Of a DNA stretch of 64,000 nt, positions 15,916 to 25,500 are shown piece by piece. The notes under the pieces were generated by a model. The model worked only from the letters and a program-made list of their open reading frames with translations, made no database searches and was not told the origin of the DNA. The DNA comes from Marinagarivorans cellulosilyticus (GTDB lineage Bacteria > Pseudomonadota > Gammaproteobacteria > Pseudomonadales > Cellvibrionaceae). Position numbers and translations under genes: made by a program. Where the stretch lies: the NCBI RefSeq assembly GCF_021655555.1, contig NZ_AP023086.1, positions 5,238,685 to 5,302,684 on the forward strand, written 5' to 3'. The stretch's first letter is position 1, and each line of letters begins with the position of its first letter.

Positions 15916-17604
15916 TTAAGAAGCCGCAGCCCCTCGTAATTTTTGTCGAAGCGCAACAACAAAGCCCATGAGTACTAGAAAGTACCAATCAGCACTACCG
16001 AGTTTTACAGGCTCACTGGTCGCAGAAGAGCTAGATACTGCAGCGGAAGAAGAGCTTGGCATCACTGAGGAAGCCTCTGAACTGGAAACCGCAGCCTGCG
16101 ACGAAGAACTTGCCACTGATGAACTGCTTGCTACTTGCGAGTTAACAGAAGAAGAGCTGGGTGTAGGCGCTGTTCCCGTGCGCACGAGAATCCCGCTTAA
16201 TGTGCCGTTATCGGTGGTTGTTGATACCGCAATACTTAAGCTGCCATCTTGAACTCGGGTAGCAAAAGGGCCGGCTAACCAAGCAACATCGTGGCCTACC
16301 TGGCTCACCAAGTCGACGTCGTCTACCACGGTATTGCCTTCAATACTCACACTAAACGCTCGGCTACCGGCCACATCCCAATATAGCTCGACAAGATCGA
16401 GGGTTACGTCGTAGTCACCGGTGGGCACACTGATTTCGTAGGTGAAATCCCCATAGCGCTCAGTTTGAAACAGGGCGCTGCCATCGCTGCCGGTAATAGA
16501 GTCTGATGTGCTGTTAGCCATGCCGCCCGTATAGCCAGTATCGGCTTGGTAATAAACGCCATCAAAAGAAACCCCTTGACCACCAACATTAATCGCTGCG
16601 ACTACATCATCAGGGTTAGGCGGGATATAGCCATCGGTTGCTGGCGTAACCAAACACGTTTGGTTATCGTTTTGAATGCCCCAACCGTCGCCGTCTGGAT
16701 CGGCGCTAATGTTGCAACAAATTGGGCTACCATCTTGTGTGCCACAATCAACAGGCCCGCTATTGGTATCCACCAAGGTTAGCATTTTGGCTGCGTAACG
16801 CCGGCCCATTTCACGGACAGCGGCAGAATTCCAGTGCAGCCCATCGCCCTTATCATTCAAGCCACCCTCAGCCGTTACGTAATGGCCATTTTGTACGGCG
16901 TTGGGTATTTGCCGCACCAAGGTATTGTGGCCACTGCAGCAACCCGTATAGGGAAGTTCACCAGCAATAAAGGGAAGGTCTGCCGCGCTAATGCCCAAAT
17001 CGGTACGCAGCGCTGTGATGTATTGATTCACTAAGCTAGGCCAATTTTGCTGACCAGAATTACTCTCTCCTTGGTGAAAGATGATGCCCTTAATGACACC
17101 TGCCTCTTGTGCTTTTTTCGCGAGATCGAGTACCCACTTATAACCGCCTGTGCCGTTATCGGGCGCACCGCTAATACCACCATAAGGCGGGGTACAGTCG
17201 CTTCCACAGTTGGGCAGAAAGTATTCTATTTTGGCACCGCCATAAGCGCCACCCACCAAGCCGATCGTGATGTTATCGTCAGTATTGGCAGCCATGGTGT
17301 GACCAAAGGTATCGCCAGGGCCAAGGCCGCCTTCTTGGTTACAGCGCACCTGTGGTGGCTCTGCCACACGCCATTGGCCGTAAGTCCAGTTCTGCCCAGA
17401 GCAACCGTTTTCGCTTTGCAAGGTACGTACCCGCGGATTATTAATGCCTCGGTCCTGCGCTTGGATCGTTGCTGTACCCTGCATATTTGACTGTCCTAAT
17501 AGCAGGTATATGTGGAAATTGGGGTCTGGTGCCGCTTGAGCTGCTAGCGGTAAAGCAGAGATACCAGCCAACAGAAGAAGCTTAGTTATCATTTTATTAT
17601 TCAT
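15916..17604 (-). CDS. CE6-like acetyl(xylan) esterase with malectin-type domain and C-terminal sorting tail
   Basis: A 562-residue secreted protein. The signal peptide ends at AAQAA. Residues ~28-275 are an SGNH/sialate-O-acetylesterase domain of the CE6 type: LLLGQSNMQG with nucleophile Ser39, the HQGESN block, and GLHWNS carrying the catalytic His. Next is a small Cys-rich insert with a DPDGDGWG calcium-loop motif (~284-315), a beta-sandwich like malectin/CBM modules (~332-475), and a Ser-rich linker (~477-528). The tail LGSADWYFLVLMGFVVALRQK resembles the GlyGly-CTERM signals processed by rhombosortase. Expected role: deacetylating xylan at the cell surface alongside the GH10 enzyme. The long divergent space to the GPH symporter suggests shared regulation. 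Confidence 0.88.
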   Translation of the reverse strand: MNNKMITKLLLLAGISALPLAAQAAPDPNFHIYLLLGQSNMQGTATIQAQDRGINNPRVRTLQSENGCSGQNWTYGQWRVAEPPQVRCNQEGGLGPGDTFGHTMAANTDDNITIGLVGGAYGGAKIEYFLPNCGSDCTPPYGGISGAPDNGTGGYKWVLDLAKKAQEAGVIKGIIFHQGESNSGQQNWPSLVNQYITALRTDLGISAADLPFIAGELPYTGCCSGHNTLVRQIPNAVQNGHYVTAEGGLNDKGDGLHWNSAAVREMGRRYAAKMLTLVDTNSGPVDCGTQDGSPICCNISADPDGDGWGIQNDNQTCLVTPATDGYIPPNPDDVVAAINVGGQGVSFDGVYYQADTGYTGGMANSTSDSITGSDGSALFQTERYGDFTYEISVPTGDYDVTLDLVELYWDVAGSRAFSVSIEGNTVVDDVDLVSQVGHDVAWLAGPFATRVQDGSLSIAVSTTTDNGTLSGILVRTGTAPTPSSSSVNSQVASSSSVASSSSQAAVSSSEASSVMPSSSSAAVSSSSATSEPVKLGSADWYFLVLMGFVVALRQKLRGAAAS

Positions 17605-18212
17605 AGCTTCGCACTCTATAAATGGTTCATAGGCCTGTTCGCATCATTGCGCTTATGCGTCTTTATTCACGCCGAGCCATGCGAACAGTTATCACGCTGG
17701 GATTCTATGCCCCTAAACACGCACCCTGCGCTGCAAAATTAAACCCATTTTTAGTGCATTTATGCCTATACTTTGAGCAGGAACATATGGTGTTAACGAC
17801 TAGCAGATGCAAAATACCTGTTTGCCAATTTAAATGATGACAACAGCCAATTAAGCAGGCAGAAACTGCAGGCCAAATCACAGTTAGATTGCCCATATCA
17901 CTATTCATTAACCATCAAAGTTGCTAGCAAACACGCTCGATTTCGTTTTGTGAGCCAATGCTTAAATTTATCAATTCATTCCTTTCAGGCACAGCCATAC
18001 CTTGCCCGGAAAAGCGAATGAGAAATATCTACTAGGTATTGGTTACAAACGGTATAGAGCCTAAAAACTTAGCGGTGCTATTGTGATGAATGACTACCCC
18101 CTCCTGATGTGCAGTTTTCCCCTGAAGCCATACTCCGTCTTCTTGTGCCGTACATTAAGAGCACTCTTAATGCTGCCCATAAATGCCATAAAAATAGGTC
18201 TCTAGAATAATA
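17605..18212. other. Divergent intergenic region between the esterase and GPH symporter genes
   Basis: About 610 bp with promoters for both divergent genes. Small frames within lack ribosome-binding sites or similarity. No clear palindromic operator or consensus promoter pair could be picked out by eye. The shared control region of two xylan-related genes makes it a sensible place to look for a regulator site. Confidence 0.4.
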
Positions 18213-19688
18213 ATGCAACAGCCAACAGAAAAATTATCCGTTATTGAAAAAATTGGGTATAGCTTAGGCGACTTAGCTGCCAACCTGATCTTTCAGACTT
18301 TGATGACTTTCATCACCTTTTTCTATACCGATGTTTACAACATTCCACCAGCTAAGGCGGCCGTCATTATTTTTACTGGCGGTATGATCGGTGCATTTTT
18401 TAACCCCCTTATTGGTATTTTGGCCGATAGAACAAATACGCGTTGGGGGAAATTTAGACCCTGGATTTTATTTACTTCTGTCCCATTTGGTGTAATTGCC
18501 TTAATGGCGTTCAGCACACCCGACTTTGGCGAGCAAGGCAAAATCATCTACGCCTTTATTACTTATGTGCTGCTGCTGTTTGTTTACTCTGCCAATAACT
18601 TACCATATGCCGCGCTCAGTGGCGTGCTCACCGGCAATATGCAAGAGCGCAACAGCGTTTCGTCTTATCGTTTTGTCGCCGTTATGGTTGCACAGTTTAT
18701 TATTCAGGCCTTGCTTCTGCCCATTGTATTGATCATGGGCGATGGCGATAAAGCCGTAGGCTTTAGCCGAGCCATGACTATGTTCTCTATCGTTGGCGTT
18801 GTTTTTTTCCTCATTACGTTTATCACCACAAAAGAGCGCATTACTACTGTTGCGGCCAAGTCTTCTAAGGTTACAGATGACCTGAAAGACCTGATCACCA
18901 ACGTACCTTGGCTAATTATTTTGCTGGTAACAACAGCTGTATTTACCGGGCTAGCGCTGAAGGGCGGCTTGTATATTTATTATTTTGAAAACTATTTAGA
19001 CGAAGCCGCTTTAGCAGCCTTTTTAGACAGCTCAGGCTTTAACGCGTCGATGGCAGCACTTAATAGCAGCCTCACCTCTATGGGCCTTACTGAATTCGCC
19101 TGGCCAGAAGACGCGCCCACTTCAGGCTTTAGTGTATTTAATGCCTCAGGCATTATTCTAATGATCGTGGGTATTGGCTTCTCTAAGTTCTTTGCCGACA
19201 AGTTTGGCAAGCGTAATGTCTTTGGTATCGCACTGTTCTTAGCCACTGCGGCCCAATGCTATTTTTACTTCATTCCCAGCGATAGCATCGCCCCTGTGTT
19301 TATTACCCAAATTTTGCACGGATTTCTCTACGGTATCACCATTCCTTTGCTGTGGACTATGATTGCAGATGTTGCCGATTATTCTGAATGGAAAACCTTC
19401 CGCCGCGCCACTGCCATTACCTTTGCCGCCATGATTTTTGGTTTAAAGGTGGGCTTAAGCCTAGGTGGCGCATTAGTCGGATTTATGCTGGATAACTTTG
19501 ACTACGATGTCGGCTTAGTTACGCAAACGCTGGCCACGCAAGAAGGCATTAAATTATCGATGAGCTTCTTTGCAGGCATACCGTTCTTTATTGCTAGCGG
19601 CTTAATGCTGTTTTATTGCATTAATAAGCAAATGGAAAACGACATCGAAAAATCATTGGCAGATCGTCGCATGGCGGCCGCTGCCTAA
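18213..19688 (+). CDS. GPH-family (MelB/XynT-like) sugar:cation symporter
   Basis: A 491-residue inner-membrane protein with about 12 helices. The family marks of glycoside-pentoside-hexuronide:cation symporters are present: EKIGYSLGDLAANLIFQ at the N-terminus, GILADRTNTRWGKFRPW in the first cytoplasmic loop, and ADVADYSEWKTFRRATAI in the second half. Substrates are mono- to oligosaccharides or glycosides taken up with H+ or Na+. Next to GH43 and downstream of xylan enzymes, xylobiose or arabinoxylo-oligosaccharides are the likely cargo (inference). A segment of about 50 extra residues around 270-315 sits between helices, a moderate insertion seen in some relatives. Confidence 0.93.
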   Translation: MQQPTEKLSVIEKIGYSLGDLAANLIFQTLMTFITFFYTDVYNIPPAKAAVIIFTGGMIGAFFNPLIGILADRTNTRWGKFRPWILFTSVPFGVIALMAFSTPDFGEQGKIIYAFITYVLLLFVYSANNLPYAALSGVLTGNMQERNSVSSYRFVAVMVAQFIIQALLLPIVLIMGDGDKAVGFSRAMTMFSIVGVVFFLITFITTKERITTVAAKSSKVTDDLKDLITNVPWLIILLVTTAVFTGLALKGGLYIYYFENYLDEAALAAFLDSSGFNASMAALNSSLTSMGLTEFAWPEDAPTSGFSVFNASGIILMIVGIGFSKFFADKFGKRNVFGIALFLATAAQCYFYFIPSDSIAPVFITQILHGFLYGITIPLLWTMIADVADYSEWKTFRRATAITFAAMIFGLKVGLSLGGALVGFMLDNFDYDVGLVTQTLATQEGIKLSMSFFAGIPFFIASGLMLFYCINKQMENDIEKSLADRRMAAAA

Positions 19689-19699
19689 TCTTTACTGAT

Positions 19700-19839
19700 G
19701 GGCACCCCTAAAAATAGTAATTTTTTTGTGAGAGCAAAGAAGCACCGCCCGGAGAGCCGCAGTTTACGTGGTGTAAATGAGGACTCGAGGACGGAGCTGA
19801 TGCCGCTATCGCGGAAAAAGTGCATTTTTAGAGATGCCC
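19700..19839. mobile_element. MITE-like 140-bp element with 16-bp terminal inverted repeats
   Basis: The ends 19700-19715 (GGGCACCCCTAAAAAT) and 19824-19839 are inverted repeats matching at 14 of 16 positions. The element is bordered by TGAT at 19696-19699 and 19840-19843, a possible 4-bp target duplication. It has no coding capacity. It sits between the GPH symporter stop and the GH43 start. The interior contains several short G/C-rich palindromes. No second copy is in the window, so its mobility is inferred. Confidence 0.6.
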
Positions 19840-19872
19840 TGATATTCTACAAATAATAGCTCCAAGGTATTT

Positions 19873-20919
19873 ATGAGTCACTCTACTGAACAAGAATGCT
19901 GGCAAGTTCTCCCGGAAAATGCCGACCCTATTTCGCAACCTTTAGTCAAACATCAATACAGCGCAGACCCGTCTGCGCATGTTTTTGAAGGCCGGGTATA
20001 CATTTACCCCTCACACGATATTGATGCTGGAATTCCATTTAACGATAATGGCGATCACTTCGCTATGTGTGATTACCATGTATTTTCCATGGACGAAGCG
20101 GCTTTGAACAAGCTTTCCAGCACAGATGTGCAAAGCGCGGTTATAGACCACGGGATGGCATTACATGTTGATGATGTTCCCTGGGCAGAGCGCCAAATGT
20201 GGGCACCCGATGCCGCACATAAAAACGGCACCTATTATTTTTACTTTCCCGCCAGGAACTATGAAGGCAAGTTTCAAATTGGTGTTGCAACCGCAAAAAC
20301 CCCACATGGCCCTTTTACAGCAGAGCCACTCCCTATAGAGAATTCTTACTCTATTGACCCCGCAGTATTTCAAGACGATGACGATTATTACATGTACTTT
20401 GGCGGGCTTTGGGGCGGCCAGTTACAAGAATATAGAAACAACAGCTTTGATGAAAAGCACTGCGAACCAGCTGCAGGAGAAACCGCTTTAAATCCTATTG
20501 TCGCTAAACTGGCAGACGATATGAAAAGCTTTGCTGAAGAACCAAAAGAACTGGTTATTCTTGATAATAACGGCGAGCCTTTTAAAGCTGATGACGAGCG
20601 CCGCTTTTTTGAAGCCGCTTGGATGCATAAACACAACGGCATTTATTACTTCTCTTATTCAACTGGGAACCACCACACCATTTGTTATGCCACTAGCAAC
20701 TCGCCGTACGGCCCCTTCACATATGGAGGGTGCATTTTAGAGCCGGTACTGGGCTGGACAACTCATCACTCTATTTGTGAAATGAACGGCAAGTCTTTTC
20801 TCTTTTACCACGACAGTACACTGTCTGAAGGCGTAACCCATTTAAGGTCCATTAAGGCAACGCCTATTTCTTATGATGAAAACGGAAAGATCATCACCAT
20901 AAAGCCTTACAACGTTTAA
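19873..20919 (+). CDS. Intracellular GH43-family glycosidase (beta-xylosidase/arabinofuranosidase type)
   Basis: A 348-residue five-bladed beta-propeller glycosidase without signal peptide. The three catalytic acids are in place: Asp32 (YSADPSAHVFEGRVYIYPSHD, general base), Asp162 (YSIDPAVFQDDDDYYMYFGG, pKa modulator) and Glu247 (FFEAAWMHKHNGIYYFSYS, general acid). The length fits a single-domain GH43 (subfamily 1-like). It would split xylo- or arabinoxylo-oligosaccharides delivered by the symporter encoded just upstream. An AAGG ribosome-binding site precedes ATG 19873. The 140-bp MITE-like element separates it from the symporter, which may affect co-transcription. Confidence 0.93.
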   Translation: MSHSTEQECWQVLPENADPISQPLVKHQYSADPSAHVFEGRVYIYPSHDIDAGIPFNDNGDHFAMCDYHVFSMDEAALNKLSSTDVQSAVIDHGMALHVDDVPWAERQMWAPDAAHKNGTYYFYFPARNYEGKFQIGVATAKTPHGPFTAEPLPIENSYSIDPAVFQDDDDYYMYFGGLWGGQLQEYRNNSFDEKHCEPAAGETALNPIVAKLADDMKSFAEEPKELVILDNNGEPFKADDERRFFEAAWMHKHNGIYYFSYSTGNHHTICYATSNSPYGPFTYGGCILEPVLGWTTHHSICEMNGKSFLFYHDSTLSEGVTHLRSIKATPISYDENGKIITIKPYNV

Positions 20920-20928
20920 ATACACAAC

Positions 20929-20965
20929 AGTACTTATTTAACGCATAGGTAGTTAAATAAGTACT
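20929..20965 (+). terminator. 14-bp perfect hairpin after the GH43 gene
   Basis: Arms 20929-20942 and 20952-20965 (AGTACTTATTTAAC and its complement) are perfect around a 9-nt loop, starting 10 bp after the GH43 stop. The stem is A/T-rich and lacks a T-run, so it may act as a 3'-end stabiliser more than a classical terminator. Confidence 0.5.
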
Positions 20966-21242
20966 ATGTTCTTGTCATAACAGGTTAAGACAGTCAGTAA
21001 CTTAGCTTGGTAACCTTGCCTAACTGATTAGAGTATTTGCAAAATACCGCGTTAGTTTTGGCAATACCGTACGACATCAATAATAATTCAGTACACATTT
21101 TTACATTCAGCAGATTTGGCGGTTCAGCTTCCATGCTTTATACATTTTTTACGTTGTAAGCTTTAGATGCTGCAATAATAGATAGGCAGGTGAAGCGCCT
21201 TCGGTCTCAGTAGTTTATATGCAGTTATAGAGGCTTTAAAAG
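20966..21242 (+). other. Intergenic region ahead of the epimerase-receptor gene group
   Basis: This A/T-rich gap is the likely promoter region of the aldose epimerase and the genes after it. No consensus promoter or operator stands out; a GAGG ribosome-binding site is visible at the end. Confidence 0.4.
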
Positions 21243-22238
21243 ATGGATCGAAACCCGTTCAGTAATCAGCCGGTTGCTTCGGATAATTTTGAGGTTTTGC
21301 AGTTTTCTACCAATACAGGCCTAAGCCTTATTGAAATTATTCCATCACTCGGTGGCGCAATAAACCGCCTGCAACTGACAAATGAAAAATCACGCCAAGA
21401 AGAAGTTATATGCCCCATTAGCCCCGAAGAATTTGCTAATGGCAACCCTTATTACAAAGGTGTTTTATTGTTTCCTTTCGTCAACCGATTGGACAACGGA
21501 AAATACAGTTATGCGGGAAAAAGCTACCAATTCGTTTTAAATGAACCCGCCTTGCGTAATCGCTTACACGGATTTTTATTTAACCTCGCCGTCAATGTAA
21601 ATGCGACTTACCCAGCCCCCAACGAAACTCGAATTACCCTTCAATATTCATATACAGGAAACCTAGAAGCTTACCCATTTCCAATGGAAATTGAGGTCGA
21701 GTACTGCCTCCATGATACCAATGGTTTAAAAGTGACATTTAATATCACTAATCGTCACCAGAGCAACGCTCCACTCGCCATTGGGTGGCACCCTTATTTT
21801 ACTTTACGTGGTAGCCTCGCTAACTGGCAGATGCAATTGCCGACTGTTCGACATATTTCAGTCGACAAACGCTTGTTACCAACTGGACATAAATATCATT
21901 ATGAGCACTTCAATAAACTCAATGCTATTGGCAATAAAAACCTTGATCACTGTTTTCAACTAGACCTAAATCAAGAGGTTAAAAATAGCATAGCTTCGAG
22001 TTATTTATGGTCGGAAGAATATCAACACGGTTTAGAGATATGGCAACAAGTGGGAATTAATGCATTCAACTATTTACAGGTATGCATTCCACCAACACGC
22101 GATTGTGTTGCGATAGAACCTGTTAGTGCAAATATTAACGCTTTTAATAATGGGGAAGGCTTAACCCACCTCGAACCTAACAAAACGTTTACGCAGCAAT
22201 GCGGGGTCCGATTAATTTCAAAAAAGCCAAAAAAATAA
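21243..22238 (+). CDS. Aldose 1-epimerase family protein
   Basis: A 331-residue beta-sandwich mutarotase-type protein. Diagnostic parts include NRLHGFLFNLAV (substrate His), PLAIGWHPYFTL (catalytic His in the GWHPYF motif), LDHCFQLD (carbohydrate-binding Asp) and IEPVSANINAFN near the C-terminus, where the catalytic Glu lies. It interconverts alpha and beta anomers of free sugars, here probably xylose, arabinose or glucose released in the cytoplasm. No signal peptide. It starts a same-strand run that continues with the TonB-dependent receptor 50 bp downstream. Confidence 0.88.
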   Translation: MDRNPFSNQPVASDNFEVLQFSTNTGLSLIEIIPSLGGAINRLQLTNEKSRQEEVICPISPEEFANGNPYYKGVLLFPFVNRLDNGKYSYAGKSYQFVLNEPALRNRLHGFLFNLAVNVNATYPAPNETRITLQYSYTGNLEAYPFPMEIEVEYCLHDTNGLKVTFNITNRHQSNAPLAIGWHPYFTLRGSLANWQMQLPTVRHISVDKRLLPTGHKYHYEHFNKLNAIGNKNLDHCFQLDLNQEVKNSIASSYLWSEEYQHGLEIWQQVGINAFNYLQVCIPPTRDCVAIEPVSANINAFNNGEGLTHLEPNKTFTQQCGVRLISKKPKK

Positions 22239-22288
22239 CACTACACAATCAATAAAACCTACAAGATATCCAATGTTTCGGGGGAAGT

Positions 22289-25200
22289 ATGCAAAATACA
22301 AATCGTTTTAAGTGTAAGCCACTCAGTGCTGCTATTGCAGCATCGGTGCTAACACTTTCTAGTCAATCACTAATGGCACAAGACGCCGCACCTGTTGAAG
22401 AGGTGTTGGTTACGGGGATTCGGGCATCATTACAAAATGCCATGGATATTAAGCGTGACTCGGCTGGTGTTGTTGATGCAATTAGTGCGGAGGATATTGG
22501 TAAATTTCCAGATACCAACTTGGCAGAATCACTACAACGTATTACCGGTGTTTCTATTAACAGAAACAACGGTGAAGGTTCGCAAATCACCGTTCGTGGT
22601 TGGGGTCCTGATTTCAACATGGTTACCTTAAACGGTCGTACTATGCCTGTAGGTAGTGCGTACGGCGGCGGCTCTGGCGCTGACCAAACCACTCGCGGCG
22701 GTGCTTCGCGTGCATTCGATTTCGCCAACATTGCCTCAGAAGGCGTTTCTGGCGTAGAAGTTTATAAAACAGGTAAAGCAAACATCACCACCGGTGGTAT
22801 TGGTGCGACAGTAAATGTTTTGACCGCGAGGCCTTTGAATACGCCGGGATTGAATGCATCTGTCGGCGGCAAGTTAGTCCACGACACGACAAACCGCACA
22901 GGCGATGACGTCACACCAGAGCTCTCAGGCATTTTCAGTTGGACTGATGATGATGCTAAATTTGGTGTTGGCTTAAGTGCTAGCTACCAAGAGCGTGACT
23001 CAGGTTATACTGGGGCCACTGTTAACGATTGGGATGTTAATGAGTGGGGCTTGATTGGCGGGCAGTCTGATTTTAATGAGCCCTATGATTCAGATGTATT
23101 CGTCAACGCACCTGATAATGGACAGTTGTACACACGCCCTTACGATATTCGTTACACGTTTTCTGACCGTGAGCGTATCCGTACTAACGCGCAGTTAACT
23201 TTACAATACGCACCGACTGATGCAATTACTGCGACCGTTGACTATACCTTTGCCCAAAATGAGCAAAGCGAGCATCGTGGTGAAGTAACAAACTGGGTGC
23301 AACGATCTCCCTTCCTCGAGACCGTAGAATTCGATAATCAAGCTATCGCTACACCGGTAGTAATTACCGAATTGTACAATCAAGACCCAGAAAATAGCCC
23401 AACAGTCAGAGACATTGGTTATTCACAATATTATCGTTCTCAGGAAGATACGCTTGATTCGTTAGGCTTGAATGTAGAGTGGGAAGTTAATGATAACTTA
23501 ACACTTGCGTTTGATGTTCACGACTCAACAATGGAAAGTGTGCCAACAGGCCCCGGTTATGCTGGTGAGGTTGACGTGGGTGTAGGCGCACCAATCAAAA
23601 CCGGTAAAACCTTGTACTATGGTAGTGACTTACCTTACTGGACTTGGGATACAGACGACAGCATCGTTTCTAACGGCGATGGAATCATCGATGAGAACGA
23701 CTTGAGCTCGACCGTATTGCGCATTTGGTCTGCTGAGCAAGTCTCTGATGTAACTCAGTTTAAATTTGACGGAATGTGGGAGTTTGATGAGGGCCGGTTT
23801 GACTTCGGTATAGAGCGTCGCGAAATGTCATCGAATACCACCAGTTACAATGGTAATAACCAGCAAGTATTGGGTGGTTGGGGCGCTGCCGCACCAGGTG
23901 AATTCCCAGACGGTTCTTTCGAGCCATTCAACTTGGTTGGCGAGTATTCCGACTTTAATACTGGCTCAGCCCCTGCAACTGGTTTCCGCGCAGACGCGAG
24001 AGATTTGGCAGCCTTTTTGGTTAGCGAGTACGGTGCTTATGTCGGCGTAGAAAACAATGGTGGTAATACTGCTTCTAGCGATACCATCGAAGAAGATACG
24101 CTTGCAGCCTACTTCCAAGTGGGTTTTGATGGCCAAATTGGCAACTTCCAAGTCAATGTCTTGACCGGTTTACGTTATGAAGCAACCGATCAAACATCTA
24201 TCTCAAATACGCCACCGTTGGCGAGATTTGTTTGGCAGTCCGATAACGACTTTGCTCAAGAGTCAGTGCCCGTCGATGCAACCATCTCTGAGAACGATTA
24301 CGACGTGCTGCTGCCGAACTTAGATGTTCAAGTAAACTTTACCGATGACATCGTTGCTCGCTTCTCAACAAGCCAAACAATCGCACGTGCAGGGTTGGCT
24401 AGCTTGACATCGGCCGTTAACGGCTTTGGTGTCGGCGGTAGTACCTTGCTCGCTTCAACGCCACGAGCTAATGCCAATAACCCCTTCCTGAAGCCCCTCA
24501 TGTCAACGAACTATGACTTGTCTTTTGAGTGGTACTTTGACGATACAAGTATGGCGTCTGTTGGATTTTTCCAAAAGCGCGTTGATAACTTCGTTGGCAA
24601 CGAGGATTCCATTAGAACTTTTGAGGTTCGGAACCAAACAGCCGGTCCAAGGGCTCAAGCTGCACTTCTGGCACTCCAAGACGGCGGTTGGGAGGTTAGT
24701 GACCCAGCGCTATATGCAATGATATCAATCCTTGATAACCCAACGGATTTCCCTAACGGCGCTGATGACTATGATGGGACTGTAGGGCAGCAAAGTGCAC
24801 TTGGTGAAGGTTGTACGACTGCTGATTGCTTTATTTACCCTCGAGACGACGATCCATTAATGGAGTTTGAAGTGACTACTCCTGTCAATGATGACGAGCA
24901 GCGTAAAGTCTCAGGTATGGAGCTGGCCGTTCAACACTTCTTTGGCGACACGGGCTTCGGCGTGATGGCTAACTACACCATTGTAAGTGGCAACACTGAG
25001 TTTGATGTATTTAGCCTTGAGGAACAGTATGCTCTGGAAGGTTTGAGTGATACCGCCAACATGGTATTGATGTACGAAAATTATGGTGTACAAGCGCGTT
25101 TAGCCTACAACTGGCGTGATGATTACTTGAACCGTCAAAACGTTGGTTCAGGTAATAACCCAGGTTTTATCGAAGATCACTCGCAATTTGATTTGAACGT

Positions 25201-25354
25201 GTCTTACGATATTACTGACAACCTTTCTGTGTCTTTCGAAGGGCTAAACATTACTGGCGAAGATCGTCGCGAATACGCTCGTAACAAAGCCATGCTGTGG
25301 GGCTTAGAGGACTTGGGTGCTCGCTATCAAATCGGTGCTCGCTACAAGTTCTAA
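22289..25354 (+). CDS. TonB-dependent outer-membrane receptor
   Basis: A 1021-residue receptor. The signal peptide ends near SLMAQ. A TonB-box-like EEVLVTG (~38-44) precedes the plug domain (SLQNAMDIKRDSAGVVDAISAEDIGKFPDTNLAESLQRITGVSINR). The plug and the 22-strand barrel end in the aromatic residue expected for BamA insertion (ARYKF). The plug wording matches the large Xanthomonas/Caulobacter-type TonB-dependent transporters linked to plant carbohydrate uptake. With xylan enzymes on one side and the SapC-cupin-halogenase set on the other, the probable cargo is a xylo-oligosaccharide. A GGGGGAAG ribosome-binding site lies just before the ATG. Confidence 0.95.
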   Translation: MQNTNRFKCKPLSAAIAASVLTLSSQSLMAQDAAPVEEVLVTGIRASLQNAMDIKRDSAGVVDAISAEDIGKFPDTNLAESLQRITGVSINRNNGEGSQITVRGWGPDFNMVTLNGRTMPVGSAYGGGSGADQTTRGGASRAFDFANIASEGVSGVEVYKTGKANITTGGIGATVNVLTARPLNTPGLNASVGGKLVHDTTNRTGDDVTPELSGIFSWTDDDAKFGVGLSASYQERDSGYTGATVNDWDVNEWGLIGGQSDFNEPYDSDVFVNAPDNGQLYTRPYDIRYTFSDRERIRTNAQLTLQYAPTDAITATVDYTFAQNEQSEHRGEVTNWVQRSPFLETVEFDNQAIATPVVITELYNQDPENSPTVRDIGYSQYYRSQEDTLDSLGLNVEWEVNDNLTLAFDVHDSTMESVPTGPGYAGEVDVGVGAPIKTGKTLYYGSDLPYWTWDTDDSIVSNGDGIIDENDLSSTVLRIWSAEQVSDVTQFKFDGMWEFDEGRFDFGIERREMSSNTTSYNGNNQQVLGGWGAAAPGEFPDGSFEPFNLVGEYSDFNTGSAPATGFRADARDLAAFLVSEYGAYVGVENNGGNTASSDTIEEDTLAAYFQVGFDGQIGNFQVNVLTGLRYEATDQTSISNTPPLARFVWQSDNDFAQESVPVDATISENDYDVLLPNLDVQVNFTDDIVARFSTSQTIARAGLASLTSAVNGFGVGGSTLLASTPRANANNPFLKPLMSTNYDLSFEWYFDDTSMASVGFFQKRVDNFVGNEDSIRTFEVRNQTAGPRAQAALLALQDGGWEVSDPALYAMISILDNPTDFPNGADDYDGTVGQQSALGEGCTTADCFIYPRDDDPLMEFEVTTPVNDDEQRKVSGMELAVQHFFGDTGFGVMANYTIVSGNTEFDVFSLEEQYALEGLSDTANMVLMYENYGVQARLAYNWRDDYLNRQNVGSGNNPGFIEDHSQFDLNVSYDITDNLSVSFEGLNITGEDRREYARNKAMLWGLEDLGARYQIGARYKF

Positions 25355-25390
25355 GCGATACCTATTGATGGTCTAAATTTCTATAGCTGT

Positions 25391-25420
25391 AAAGAGCCGC
25401 CATCGTGCGGCTCTTTTTTT
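25391..25420 (+). terminator. Intrinsic terminator of the TonB receptor gene
   Basis: A 10-bp stem AAAGAGCCGC/GCGGCTCTTT with a 6-nt loop and a T-run to 25420, 37 bp after the stop. It lies before the SapC gene, so downstream genes depend on read-through or their own promoter. Confidence 0.92.
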
Positions 25421-25500
25421 GATCAATGCTTTTACGCTATAGTCGTTACACTGACTCGGCCCAGCTAGAGTCTCATTTACCCAATGTAAAGCGGTTTGTT

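Noticed and set aside
16546..17490. Several plus-strand frames opposite the CE6-like esterase gene
   Set aside because: They lie antisense to a well-supported enzyme and show no family pattern or ribosome-binding site.
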